Assembly: GCF_011745365.1 (NCBI RefSeq)
Contig: NW_024468916.1
Location: 2,835,630 to 2,899,629, forward strand
Length of the DNA stretch: 64,000 nucleotides
Direction of reading: 5' to 3'
Source of the DNA: Cryphonectria parasitica EP155
Lineage: Eukaryota > Ascomycota > Sordariomycetes > Diaporthales > Cryphonectriaceae
Part shown: piece by piece, positions 36,044-46,651 of the stretch
Position numbering within the stretch: the stretch's first letter is position 1
Layout: each line of letters begins with the position of its first letter
The notes under the pieces: model-generated
The model's input: only the letters and a program-made list of their open reading frames with translations
What the model was told of the DNA's origin: nothing
Database searches by the model: none
Made by a program: the position numbers and the translations under genes

Positions 36044-36229
36044 CTAGGTGTAGAAATAGCCAAAAACTGCGATGCCGATCATCACGATGGAGACCCATTG
36101 CAGGATCATCTCGTTTTCCGTCTCCTTCATGCCTTTGGTGACGGTGGCCTCCCAGGCGGCGTCGGGGCTGGACTTTTCCGCTTCGGAGATCTCAGCGCTG
36201 CTTTTGGTCTTGTTCTTGGGGGCGGCCAT
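36044..36229 (-). CDS. small tail-anchored protein, 61 residues
   Basis: Single-exon small protein not recognised as a named family. Residues 1-41 are hydrophilic and charged (PKNKTKSSAEISEAEKSS, then a Trp-containing amphipathic stretch). Residues 42-59 form one hydrophobic helix (LQWVSIVMIGIAVFGYF) that ends almost at the stop, the layout of a C-terminally anchored ER or mitochondrial outer-membrane protein. The start ATG has a good context (acaaacATGGCC). The upstream leader is G/T-rich without upstream starts nearby. Coding-like composition and the clean topology support a real gene. Confidence 0.55.
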   Translation of the reverse strand: MAAPKNKTKSSAEISEAEKSSPDAAWEATVTKGMKETENEMILQWVSIVMIGIAVFGYFYT

Positions 36230-37434
36230 GTTTGTTTTTGCGGTGTGGTGTGACGTGTTTGGTCCTGGTTGAGGAGTCTAAGAGGTTGTGGTTGTATCTG
36301 CTGGTTTATTCTGGTACGTAATATATGACGGATGGTGTTTTTAATAAGGTGTTGAGCCGTGGATGAGAAGGTGGGCTGCAGATGAGCCTGGGCCTGATGG
36401 AATTGGCAAGCTCACGAGTCTCGAGACTGCTCCATGAGAAGAGGATAGCCTCACTTTTGTTGTATTGGTATTGAAAAAATAAAATGAAGAGAAGAGATTA
36501 TATGCTGTCAAAATCTTGGGAATTTTGAGTTCATCAAATTGGCGGAGCCTCCATGTGCCGGTCTGGCTGTTCTGGGTCCGGGTGGGACGATATCGACGGC
36601 CTGTCGTACGGTGCGACAGGGGGTTCTGAATGACATAGCACGCTTCCCACTGTAATTAGCATGCTTCAGTTCCCAGATATTTACACTTGGATGCATCGAC
36701 TGCAGAGAGCAGTACGAATATGATTAGATGTTTGACGGCGCTTCTTAAAAATAGACCTGAGAAACGAAATGAGTGCGAAGGGAGTTGGACAGGATGGAAG
36801 TGCAGAACTAAATTTCCAGAGGCACTAGAAGAGGCAGAACAGGGGCTTTGGCACCAAGACCACAGCAGGTCTACTGAAGACCGGCTCTAGCCAATAGGCT
36901 GTTGAGACCTTCTAGAACTGCTAAACCTCCCGTAGACACCGCTGTAGATACTGCCAAGCCGCCACCTCAAGTTACACAACGCCCTCTTGACCAGATCAAT
37001 CGCAGGAGGTTTGCACTGCTCCTCTGCCAGACATTTCATCAGCTTACTATGCGTAATTTCGAGTACTACATTGTTAGTCTGACCAATTGATGAACAGATC
37101 TCGCCGAGCCCACGTCTCTGCCGCCACTGCTAACACCGAAAGGTTGTTCAGAGATCATGCCACCCGCCTCGCAATGTGGTCTGATGCCGACCCGCCTCAG
37201 AACCGTACGATGAGTAGCTGGAAAGAACCACCACGGTAGTCAGCTAGACACACACACACACAGTGTCACACATACACAGTACCATACATACACCATAAGT
37301 GGCTTGATGGCTAATGATATCTTGCTGTAAGCTCAGCTACTGGTGTTACTCTTTCTAATATAAGACTCAATGGAGAAGGTCTGATCACTCGGGTGCCATC
37401 TTACCAGCCTGCTCCCTCAAAGATACAACAGTAA
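36230..37434. other. intergenic region
   Basis: No gene recognised. A short (CA)n tract lies near 37249-37262, with CA-rich sequence up to about 37292. Confidence 0.45.
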
Positions 37435-39078
37435 ATGGACACGCCTTCTCCAACTGGAATGACCAGACGCCAGCTCCTGCTCGTCATTCTCGTCACAGCC
37501 GTCACAGCCTATTTCTACCTAAGACTCAACTCTCCATCAGACCAGCGTGCAGATATCATGTCACCAGGCGCACCACCAATGCCATCCCCCCAAACCGTCA
37601 TCGTCGTCGGCGGCGGACTGGCCGGCCTCTCAGCATCCTACGCCGCCCTGCGCGCAGGAGCAGCAGTGAGACTCCTAGAACGAGCCGAGAAGCCAGGCGG
37701 CAACAGCATCAAGGCCTCCTCCGGCATCAACGGAGCCCCTACACGGTTCCAGCCGGGCAAAGACACCACCTTCTACAGCGACACGATCCGGTCCGCCGGT
37801 AGAAGACTGGCCCAAGCCGACGCCGCGACAACACTAACCACCACGTCAAGGTTCAGCCGCGCTGAGAGGGAGTCACTTATAGCAAAACTCACTACCTCGT
37901 CCGCCCAGGCCGTCGACTTCCTCGTGGACGAGATCGGTGTGGACCTGAGCGTCGTGGCCCAGCTTGGCGGACACAGCTTCCCGCGCACCCACCGGGGCGG
38001 CGGCAAGCTCCCCCCCGGCGCCGCCATCGTCACCGCTCTGGTCGAGAAGCTGAAGCAGGACCCCAACTTTGAGCTCCGTACCGGGTGCGAGGTGAGGAAG
38101 CTCCTCGTATCGCCCAAGGCGGGAAGTAGCCCTGGCAGTAGTAGCAGCAGCGTGACTGGGGTGGAATTTACCAGTGCTGGCACGACGTCGACTCTCGAGG
38201 GACCGGTTGTCTTTACGACGGGTGGGTTTGCAGGGGATACTTTTGGTCTGTTGGAGAAGTATCGGCCCGATCTTGCTGGGCTACCATCGACAAACGATGC
38301 CAGGCCCGGAACGCACGGAATTCTTCAGGATGTGGGCGCGCAGTTGGTGGATATGGAGAGCGTGCAGGTGCACCCTACTGGCTTCGTGCAGCCCTCTGAT
38401 CCTGACGCGAGGGTCAAGTTTCTCGCTGCCGAGATGCTGAGGGGCGAAGGAGGAATCCTCCTGCATCAAGGAAGAAGATTTGTCAACGAGATGGAGACGA
38501 GAGAACATGTCAGCAAGGTCATCATGAACCTTCCCCCTGCCGGCACTATCGCGTCCAGCTCTGAGGGCTCTCATGGTCTGACGCAGTGGGACGTCCAACT
38601 CCTGCTCGATCCTGGCGCCTGTGAAGCTGCGGCATCGCATATCGGCTTTTACCTGTGGAAGGGCCTCTTGTCCAAGAAGAAAGTCAAGGATCTGGACGAT
38701 GCCACGCGGGAGGCTGTTCGAGACTACTCGAAGGTCGTGGCTGGTACCAAAGATGACTCGTTTGGACGCAAAGTGTTCGGGTCTTGGAGGTTAACGGGCC
38801 GTGATGAGGAGGATGCCGAACAGGAAGTCTGCATCGGTCGGGTCACGCCAATTACCCACTTCACCATGGGGGGCGCAGCCATCAACGATAACGGCCAGGT
38901 CTTAGCAAGAGACAGTGATGACAGTAGCCTGAAGCCGGTCGAGGGGCTGTGGGCAGCGGGGGAGATCACCGGTGGACTGCACGGCGATAATCGCTTGGGC
39001 GGATCGTCGTTACTGGAATGTGTTGTATTTGGTCGGACAGCCGGTAAAGAGGCTGCGGTATATTCGCATGCAAAGTAG
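37435..39078 (+). CDS. fumarate-reductase-type flavoprotein
   Basis: FAD-dependent soluble-type fumarate reductase of the yeast OSM1/FRD1 kind, expected to reduce fumarate to succinate and reoxidise flavin cofactors under low oxygen. Intronless, 547 residues. Residues 12-30 form a hydrophobic signal anchor (QLLLVILVTAVTAYFYLRL). The dinucleotide-binding motif VVGGGLAGLSA lies at 57-67 and PGGNSIKASSGING just after. The substrate/capping region has VQVHPTGFV and GEGGILLHQGRRFVNE, and the C terminus has GGLHGDNRLGGSSLLECVVFG. No cytochrome b5 domain is attached. In-frame ATGs at codons 9 and 42 could give shorter forms. It sits alone, next to a transporter relic. Confidence 0.9.
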   Translation: MDTPSPTGMTRRQLLLVILVTAVTAYFYLRLNSPSDQRADIMSPGAPPMPSPQTVIVVGGGLAGLSASYAALRAGAAVRLLERAEKPGGNSIKASSGINGAPTRFQPGKDTTFYSDTIRSAGRRLAQADAATTLTTTSRFSRAERESLIAKLTTSSAQAVDFLVDEIGVDLSVVAQLGGHSFPRTHRGGGKLPPGAAIVTALVEKLKQDPNFELRTGCEVRKLLVSPKAGSSPGSSSSSVTGVEFTSAGTTSTLEGPVVFTTGGFAGDTFGLLEKYRPDLAGLPSTNDARPGTHGILQDVGAQLVDMESVQVHPTGFVQPSDPDARVKFLAAEMLRGEGGILLHQGRRFVNEMETREHVSKVIMNLPPAGTIASSSEGSHGLTQWDVQLLLDPGACEAAASHIGFYLWKGLLSKKKVKDLDDATREAVRDYSKVVAGTKDDSFGRKVFGSWRLTGRDEEDAEQEVCIGRVTPITHFTMGGAAINDNGQVLARDSDDSSLKPVEGLWAAGEITGGLHGDNRLGGSSLLECVVFGRTAGKEAAVYSHAK

Positions 39079-39163
39079 CCTACCTGTCTTTGTGGCAATT
39101 ACGGTACGAATAGCTAGAGTTTGCACGGGTCATCTCCTTCCATGATAATAATATTTACCTAGT

Positions 39164-39975
39164 CTACAATGTATACCTGAATCCCAAAGCATAGACTTCC
39201 TGGGGAGATGGCGCGTCCTCACCGGCTGTCCTGTCCTGCACCACTTGGTTCCATTTACTGTTGACTCTCTTGTAGCCCACAACCAGAACTACCCAGGCCA
39301 TCATACCGGCGACAATAAAACCCATTTCTAGGCCGTGGCAGATTCTGTACCTTTGTGCATCTAGGCACGGTAGAAGTTGGATGCTTGGACTGGAGATTTC
39401 ATGTCAGCTTTTCTTTCCTTCACTTGTCCTCCTTCTCAGGGGTCGACGGGGGTTTGGCTATTTATCTCCAGCCAGACTGCCAACAATAATCTGGATACCC
39501 ATGCCGACAACTCTCCAGCAACGTTCTTGACCATGTAGTGTTGCTCGAGTGCGTGGAATATATGGCACACGCAGCAATGAACATACCGGCATAGATCGGT
39601 ACGATGAGGAGCTATACGTCTGGCAAAGTGTAGCCCAGCTCCTTGATGGCCGTAGGCAGCAGCGGCGAGACGTCATATGCAGGACAGACATACCCCCAGT
39701 AGGCAACGATGTTGATCTAGAGCTACCAGTCGCAGAACGTAGCCTCCACGTGAGCCTACTCGAACGCGTCACCTGCGAGTGCTGTACTGTGCGTCGGTCA
39801 TGTTGAGATCCTCATGCAGACCTGCGATATTGTTGTTGCCGATGTTGTTGTGATTGAGGAAGGACAGGAGGTAAAGAATTGTGAGAATATGTATGAGGTA
39901 AAAATCCAGCCTGCAGAGGACCTGGGCTCGAGATATGGTATTGGGGCTCTGACTTGGGGTGGCTGTCTGTTCCAT
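39164..39975 (-). pseudogene. decayed DAL5-type MFS transporter
   Basis: Remnant of an anion:cation symporter (allantoate/tartrate permease family, MFS). The N-terminal piece (39975-39769) keeps the first-helix signature LLSFLNHNNIGNNNIAGL and HEDLNMTDAQY before a stop. A middle piece near 39560-39710 in another frame reads like YDVSPLLPTAIKELGYTLPD and LLIVPIYAGMFIAACAIYST, again with an in-frame stop. The C-terminal piece (about 39330-39164) reads MGFIVAGMMAWVVLVVGY and ends with a cytosolic tail. Frameshifts, stops and loss of most helices (about 800 bp remain of roughly 1.5 kb) show it is dead. Confidence 0.75.
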
Positions 39976-40019
39976 GTGCCGTGTGATGGGTGATACATCT
40001 TTGGTGAAAGTGGCGGCAA

Positions 40020-41260
40020 TAGAAACTATTGAAGTCCGGTCAGCAAAGAACCCGATGAGAGAAGTAGGAGTCCAAAGTGAGGATGCCGGTTAGATGTTTC
40101 AAAGGAAAAATCTGACGTTTGATTCTGTCGTGTGGGAAACGATGTGGTGTGTATAGAGCAACAAACCCTCGAGGCTCTCACCCATGCGTTATGTTGCCGC
40201 ACTGCCTATGAACGGGAATGACCATCTCCTCAGCCCTCGGTCGCAGGTGAGTCGTAATGACCAGTTTCCAATACTGAGGGTATGAGCTGAGACGCGTCGG
40301 TGCGGTCTATTGGCTCCCTGACGTTGGTCTATGAGTGGCTCACCATTCTTTCTCACGAAATTGGTGATCTCTTCGCGGGAATCGAGTAGTCTTGGGCTGG
40401 GGTCCGTAAGACATGAGCCAAGCAAGATTTTGGAAAAGATTGGAAATTTTGTCATATCTGAACGAGTCTGGAAAATGCTCAAGTCCAGGGTAGCGCAGGT
40501 CTTCCTTCCAAGTTCTGGCTAAGAAAAGCTCTTGGAAAAACATGAATAGTGGGATTCACCTTCCTTCGCTAACAAATTTACGTGCAAACGTCACCAAAAA
40601 AAAACCCCCCCCCCCCCCAAAAAAAAAGACTTGGTGTAAGGCAAGCGTACCTGCCATAAGTCCACAATATGGCTCCTCCTTCTATTCGTCTCGGATCTTG
40701 GGGTCCAAAGGCTGGGCAGGAGGAGGTAGGGGAAAGAAGAAAAAAAGAGGGAGAGAAAGAACGACTACGAAGACATGAGGGAATTCTACAAGAACTCTCT
40801 ACAACAACAAACCTTCTCAACCTGCAACATTGTTATGTCACATGATTCTCGTAAATTCACCTGGCTTGAAAGCTGCTTTTACGCGCAATTTGCATCTCCT
40901 TGCATATATTTTCTTCCTCACCTTAAGTTTTGTACTCCTCGTCTATCAGCCGTGCTTGGCCTGCTGGTGAAGGCCACGGTCTCATGACCTTCAGCTTGGA
41001 CGCACTCAATGTGTCAACTAAGAGCCCTCTCGACGACATCTCACTATGAGATACTAGAAGATCACTTTTCGACCTGAAAGGGGAGTTCGAAACAGACTAT
41101 TTGGACTTCATTCTTGTCTACAGCATCCCTTGTGGCGTTGCTGCCGTCACATTGATAAAAAGCCATCGTCAAAATGAGTTTCGTCTTTCTAAAGCCGCGT
41201 ACAGAGAGAGGCTCTCACGTGGCGGCACTCAAAAATTCTCGCGATCCCAAGAATGAATAA
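40020..41260. other. intergenic region
   Basis: No intact gene. A poly-C/poly-A block lies at about 40600-40628. A short peptide-like stretch on the minus strand near 40400-40520 (RYPGLEHFPDSFRYDK) may be an old coding relic but cannot be assigned. Confidence 0.4.
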
Positions 41261-41265
41261 CTTCG
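41261..41265. repeat. target-site duplication, left copy
   Basis: CTTCG directly before the left LTR. The same five bases follow the right LTR at 46647-46651. Confidence 0.85.
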
Positions 41266-41399
41266 TATGGGAAATGAACTGTATTGGACTGCGCTTAGGG
41301 AAGGAAAAGGAAGGAAAAGAAAGGAAAAACAGCTGGCTATCTGAGGCTATAGAGGTAGGCTGGCGATAGTGGGGCCAGTGACTCACCTGGCCTCGCACA
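41266..41399 (-). repeat. Copia LTR (3' LTR in element orientation)
   Basis: 134-bp direct repeat, apparently identical base for base to 46513-46646. In element orientation it starts TGTGCGAGG and ends CCCATA. It contains a C/T-rich (GGAAAAGGAAGG complement) segment. The 134-bp length is short for an LTR but within the Copia range. Confidence 0.92.
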
Positions 41400-41410
41400 C
41401 ACCCCCTCAG
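41400..41410 (-). other. polypurine tract of the Copia element
   Basis: In element orientation CTGAGGGGGTG lies immediately upstream of the 3' LTR. Such a purine run primes plus-strand synthesis in LTR retrotransposons. Confidence 0.6.
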
Positions 41411-41562
41411 CCAACCTCGCGAGCCTCGCTGGCGATCCTCCTCATGGTGTTTTCCATCCTCTAGATCCTCCTCACTCTATCTCATGTACCAGATCCCATT
41501 TCAAATCCATTCGTCGTACCCTAATAGACAGAGCACCGTTTGAGGCCTAAGGCCTGGACGAA

Positions 41563-44500
41563 TTAGCTGTATTTGATGGCTTCCAACGGCTTCATCAGGC
41601 TGTTAGCAGCTATTTCCTCTGTGCTTACGTGCTGAATGCTGAAGTAGCCCTTCTTTGTCTTCTCAACAACCCATTTATAATGGATATCGATGTAACGAGT
41701 TCTGGCAGCGTTGTTCCTGTTTAAAACGTTGTATTTAGTATTCAGGCTATTCGTAAACAACAACAGTAGCTTCTCAGGGTGTATACCAAACTCCTTAAGG
41801 AATAATCAGATCCAAAGCAAGGCCTGGCTGGCCGGAGTGAGGTTTACAAACTCGGCCTCCGTAGTAGATAGAGTGATGAGATTCTGTACCTTCGATTTCC
41901 ACAGCACTGGTGCACCAGCTACGAAGACAACATATCCTGCTGTTGATCAATGCATTAAGAGATCATTACCAAAGGAAGCATCTGCATATACCTTGATAAT
42001 ATTTTTTAATAGCATCTTGCTATTAATAACGATGCCCAGATCTGGAAAGCATTCAAGATATCTGAAGAGATGCTTCTGGAGGCGTAGATGTATAGCTGAG
42101 GAGCCTACATTGCTCTTCGCTATCTTGTTAACCGTATATATAATATCAGATCTTGTATCTGTTAATAGCTAGTTGAGAGCATCAGTTCTCTTCTAATACA
42201 ACTTCGTTTTCTCATTCATAGGCTCCCAGTTCTTGGGAAGTTCGAAGCTAGCAGGCTAAGGGGTTTTTGCTAGTTTGGTGGACTCGAAGCTGTATAGCTT
42301 TACAATCTTTTTGGTATATTCCTCCTGCGAGAGGAAGATGATCGCATTCTCCTTATCCCTCTTGATGTTGAAGCTTAGGAACTTCTCTGGGTTTTCTAAA
42401 TGCTTGAGATTAAATTGCTTGCTGATGGCAGCAGCGATCTCGTTGATATCTGAGAGTATGAAGCCAGCTATCAGCATGTTGTTGATGTAGAGAATCAAAA
42501 GAACTCCAGTCTTCTCATTCCTGAAGATACACAGCTCATTATTGAAAAGCTTGAAGCCAAGGTCTTTGAGGAAAGGTGTGATAGTTTCAAACTACCACAG
42601 GGGGGATTATTGCATGCTGTACATCCCCTTAACTATCAGCTAGACCTTGCTATCACAGCGTCTGTAGCCAGAAGGAGGTCTAACAAAGATCCTATTGCTC
42701 TCAGAGATAGGAGAGTTCAGGAAGGCAATAACGAAGTTGAACTTCTTCCAGGTTAGGCCTTTGATAGCAACAAAAGCCATGAAGAGTTTGATGCTCGTTA
42801 AGAATACAATAGCTGAGTAGATATTCTCCATAGCTCAGCTCTCCATCTTATAATTGCTACATATAACAGGCCTTGTACAAGGAACTTTCTTGTTTCCCAA
42901 GAGATTCTTAGAGTTATCCTTAAGATTGAATACCTACTTAGCAGGAAGGATGTTTGCATCTGGATTAGAGTCTAACTAATTATAAGTATAATTCTCCTCA
43001 AGTTTGGCGATGCTCTCGTTGCACGCAGGCTTCCAGGCTTTATTAAAGTTAGACGATTGCATTGCTTGTTTATAGTTCTTGGGTATATTAGAAGTCTTGG
43101 TATTGACGAGATGCTGAACCTTGAGTGCTGATAAGCAGATGAACTCGAGGATTAGTTTATAATTATTGTAAGGAACGGTAGCGTTGATAGCGAGAGTATT
43201 CAGGCTCTTCAAGAAGTCTGGAAGATTCATGCAGTTCTTGCCTTTAGCTGCTCGTTTTAGCTGTTCCCTCGTGGGAATCTGAGGAGTGTTTGATTGAGAT
43301 CAATGGAATCTCGGGATGAGCTTCTTCTCGATCAGAATATCTTCATCTCGTACTCTCTGGGAGATATCATTATAAGGAAGGCTTTTAATGGATAGCAGAA
43401 TTCTAGATAGTTCTTTTACTGATTCCTTCTCTTGGCTTGTTGTATCTTGTTTCTCTACTGTTGTATCTCCAAGAACTTCTCTCTAGCTCTTTGTTTTGTT
43501 TGTAGAGCTGTACTAAGGGTTGTTCTTCTAGCTTTCCTCAGATCCTTCCCTGCCCTGCATCTTTGTATGTATTTCTAGCTCAGAGGTGCAATTTGGGCTT
43601 AGCAATTGGAAAGCTTCTGGAATCTCGGTTGGAATCTCATTCAAACTTGCATCAGGAGTATGATCTTGAGAGTCTGAGGTTTCTCAGTTCTCGATAAGCA
43701 TGCCTAGTTGGATAATAGGCTTTTGGAGAGTAGGTAGGGTGTTGGCTTCCTTGAGGATCGTTGTGATCTTCGTAAACTCGTTCTCAATGGAAGTATTGCT
43801 GAATTCAGCTATATGCTTAATCTCCGCTATCTCTGGATTGTTCAGAGGGGGGTTTTTGCATTCTCGTATCTTGATAGCTACTGCTCGATAGATCTTGTTA
43901 GCTTTAGCATCATATATCCATACAATCTTCTCTAAAGATGTATCTTAGAAGAGAAGCTTAGTCTTGATACTCGTTTTGGCGTATTTGTTGCTTAACTGGC
44001 AATATGCTTTCTTTATATAAATCCAGACTTTACTGCTTACAACTCTGAGAAAGCTAGCATTAGGAATCGCTTTCTTATTGAAGTTTAGGCATTCTTCCAA
44101 CAACTGAATGAGTGCTTTGTTATTCTCGTTTGCTATATATGGAAGAAGGTTGATTATGCAGCAGGCTGCTTCCATTGTGAATGGCTACAGCTGTAAAGAA
44201 AGATTAGCTGCATTGTGGGCTGTTCATGCTTTCTCGATTATATCTCAGCTAGCCTTTTCTGCCTTGCTGTTCATCTATAGTGAATGAGGAATAGTGCGAA
44301 GAATAGCAATGCTGTTCTCGTTTGCTTATCTCATGAGCTTTGAGTTCTTGAATAGGGCTGTAGCAAGGCCAAACTCTGGTTCATTATTACATCCAAGAGT
44401 CTGGATCTTCCTGCTCGATTGATGCTCGAAGAAGACAACAAACTCTCTGATCTAGCTGAATATCTTATACTTTCTATTCGCAAAGTAAATCCAGTGGAAG

Positions 44501-46215
44501 TTTGTATTCATATTGATGAAATGAAAGCAATAGCAACAGCCATTGTATCCCTTCTGGAATTCGATGAGATTAAAGCGGATAAGCTAGCCAGAGGCATTGT
44601 ACTTGGGTTCCTGGTGTTTTCTATATACATCTGTAAGGCGGTTCTTCAGGCACAGTTCGCAGTGGAAATCCTTGTTTTTGATGATTGTAATGCCAGCTCT
44701 CTTCACTGCATCTTGTATAGCTGCTGAGCTAGCATGTATAAAGCGATCGTGAAGGCGTTTGTATGTAACTGATGTAAGCATCGCTGGTTTGGCTAGAAAA
44801 CCACTCCCTGAGGGTTCAGAGCGGTTAATAGCCTTCAGAACTAGCACTCCCTCTTTCCAGTTGATCTAGCATATCTCCTTCTTGTTCGCAGTGTTGATGA
44901 TGTGATTTATACAGCTATCAAAGCTATATCCATGCGCTATCAGCTTATCCACGCTGATGAGATTGCAAGGTATGCTTGGGGAGAATCTAGCATCCTTGAG
45001 CATGATAGTAGCGATCGATCCATCGTTACATACTACATTGAACTGTACTGTTCCAGCTATTTCTATCTTGAAGAGTTCTGCTGCTAACTTCATAGCTTCC
45101 TGTTTACGTAGTTGGATTAGATTTAGGAATTACTTGGGGTTGTTGAAGAGCGTTTCTGAAGCGCTTATATCAGTAATGATGCTATCCCTTGAGAGTTTTC
45201 CGTTCTCGACGAGAGCAGAGATAGCAACTGTAGCTGGTTTGCTGGCTACGCTCGATCCACCAAAAACTGTTAGTTCTGCTGTGATTAACGAACTCGTTGA
45301 TGTTGGCTGAGCTGTTTGGCCTTGAGTATTGTTCCTGCAGCTTCGTCTAGACGTGCTATAGCACTTGCCACATTCCTTATAGTGTTTCCAGCTAGAAATA
45401 AGATATTTCTTGCATTGGCAATAGTAGGAAATCTTCTCGATGATCAACTTAGGCAGCTTTACGCTATTAATAATGCTTGTGGAGAGCAGGAAGTTCTCGC
45501 GAGGCCACTGCCTCGCACCCTCTTGAGCTCCTCCTGAAGCATTCGATGAGATCAACGTTTGAGCTGTCTTCTTGAAGAATGAAAAGGCCTTGTTATCTAT
45601 GCTTGTAATAATAGCCGAATTGATCTCTGCCATAAGAGTGTTCCAGGTAAGCATACCCAGTTTGTAGTCCCTTCTGGCAAACGCATGCATTTCTGGTAGC
45701 ACATTTTCAATCTTTTTCAGAATGATAGCAAGAAGAAAGCCCTCTGAAAGCTCCAGTTTGAGCTCCTTCAGGCATTTCTTCATATACTGTAGATCATCTC
45801 TGAAGGCTTGAAGAGTCAAGTAGTCTGCTATCTTGCAGTTTGCCAGTTGTATAGCTATTTGGTCGATGTAGTCTTCTGAGTGCTTAGGAATCGTCTTGAG
45901 AACAGCATTATATATCACATACAGATCCTCTTCTCCTACAGGGAGGCTAGCGTTCGTTAGCGTGCTCCTCACCTTGTGCAGTGTGCTTTGAAGAAGAGTA
46001 ACTACTATTCCCTGCTCTTGGTTCCACTTATTCCATCCCTTAGAATCCTTCTCTTCATCAGGCTCAGGAACAGAAGATTTGATGTATTTGCTCAGGCACA
46101 TCTGCCTAAGGATCGATGCTACCATTACTGACTAATTCTCGAGGTTCTTCTCGCTGAGGAGAGTAGGGATAGCGTAGGTGATCGGCTGCTATAGCCGACT
46201 TGTAGGTTCCTCCAT
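41563..46215 (-). pseudogene. Copia gag-pol, broken by in-frame stops
   Basis: One reading frame of 1551 codons, all pieces in the same phase. The start ATG is at 46215. Gag and a protease-like segment span roughly 46215-45130. The GAG-pre-integrase/zinc motif region (RFIH ... CELC) is at 44847-44584. The integrase core is about 44580-44000, reverse transcriptase about 43230-42256 and RNase H about 42250-41563 (ADASF, TEAEFVNLTPASQ). About 28 TAG, TAA or TGA codons interrupt it, many where family members have Gln, Trp or Arg. Catalytic residues are also hit: the reverse-transcriptase YVDD box reads YINN (42478-42489) and the integrase DNGxEF-type box reads NNEPEF. The longest intact piece is 331 codons (46125-45130). 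Confidence 0.88.
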
Positions 46216-46500
46216 CTTCAACGGACTGTCTTGCTGAAGGAGGAGGTTTTGTTGTTGTTATTGCTGCAGTTGAGAGGCTTCTGGCGTCTCTGTTGCAGCT
46301 GTTTGTTGTTGTTGCAAGGGTTCTTCGCTGTTCTCGACGTCCTCGCAGTGTGGTCGAGTGGAGGTTTTCAGGCCTCTTTCTCGTGGTTTTTGGTGATTTT
46401 GACCGTCGCGAGCGCGTACAAGATCAGAAATCAAAGGTGGGCTCGTAATTCAGGGTCAATTGACGAGGAATATCGTCAAATTGATGAAAGAAGAGTGTGA

Positions 46501-46512
46501 GGGGTCATAACC
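46501..46512 (-). other. primer-binding site of the Copia element
   Basis: Directly after the 5' LTR the element reads GGTTATGACCCC. GGTTATGA is complementary to the anticodon loop of initiator tRNA-Met (around CAU), the half-tRNA priming arrangement known from Drosophila copia. The match is read by eye from general knowledge of the tRNA. Confidence 0.6.
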
Positions 46513-46646
46513 TATGGGAAATGAACTGTATTGGACTGCGCTTAGGGAAGGAAAAGGAAGGAAAAGAAAGGAAAAACAGCTGGCTATCTGAGGCTATAGA
46601 GGTAGGCTGGCGATAGTGGGGCCAGTGACTCACCTGGCCTCGCACA
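46513..46646 (-). repeat. Copia LTR (5' LTR in element orientation)
   Basis: 134-bp direct repeat, no difference seen from 41266-41399. It holds the element promoter in principle. Confidence 0.92.
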
Positions 46647-46651
46647 CTTCG
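46647..46651. repeat. target-site duplication, right copy
   Basis: CTTCG directly after the right LTR, matching 41261-41265. Confidence 0.85.

Larger units (their letters stand above)
41266..46646 (-). mobile_element. Ty1/Copia LTR retrotransposon, inactivated
   Basis: Full-length element of 5381 bp in minus orientation: two identical 134-bp LTRs, 5-bp target duplication CTTCG, primer-binding site next to the 5' LTR, polypurine tract before the 3' LTR, and gag-pol domains in Copia order (gag, protease-like, integrase, reverse transcriptase, RNase H). The internal part is richer in AT than the flanking genes. Its one long frame runs from 46215 to 41563 without a frameshift but with about 28 stops, nearly all explicable as C-to-T or G-to-A changes. 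Confidence 0.93.

Noticed and set aside
40340..40543. Protein-like fragment on the minus strand upstream of the transporter relic
   Set aside because: Under 70 codons, no start or splice context and no family resemblance.
41563..46215. Reassigned stop codons (TAG/TAA read as Gln) as the reason for the interrupted Copia frame
   Set aside because: TGA stops and changed catalytic Asp residues occur too, ordinary CAA and CAG codons are used elsewhere in the same frame, and host genes use all three stops normally.
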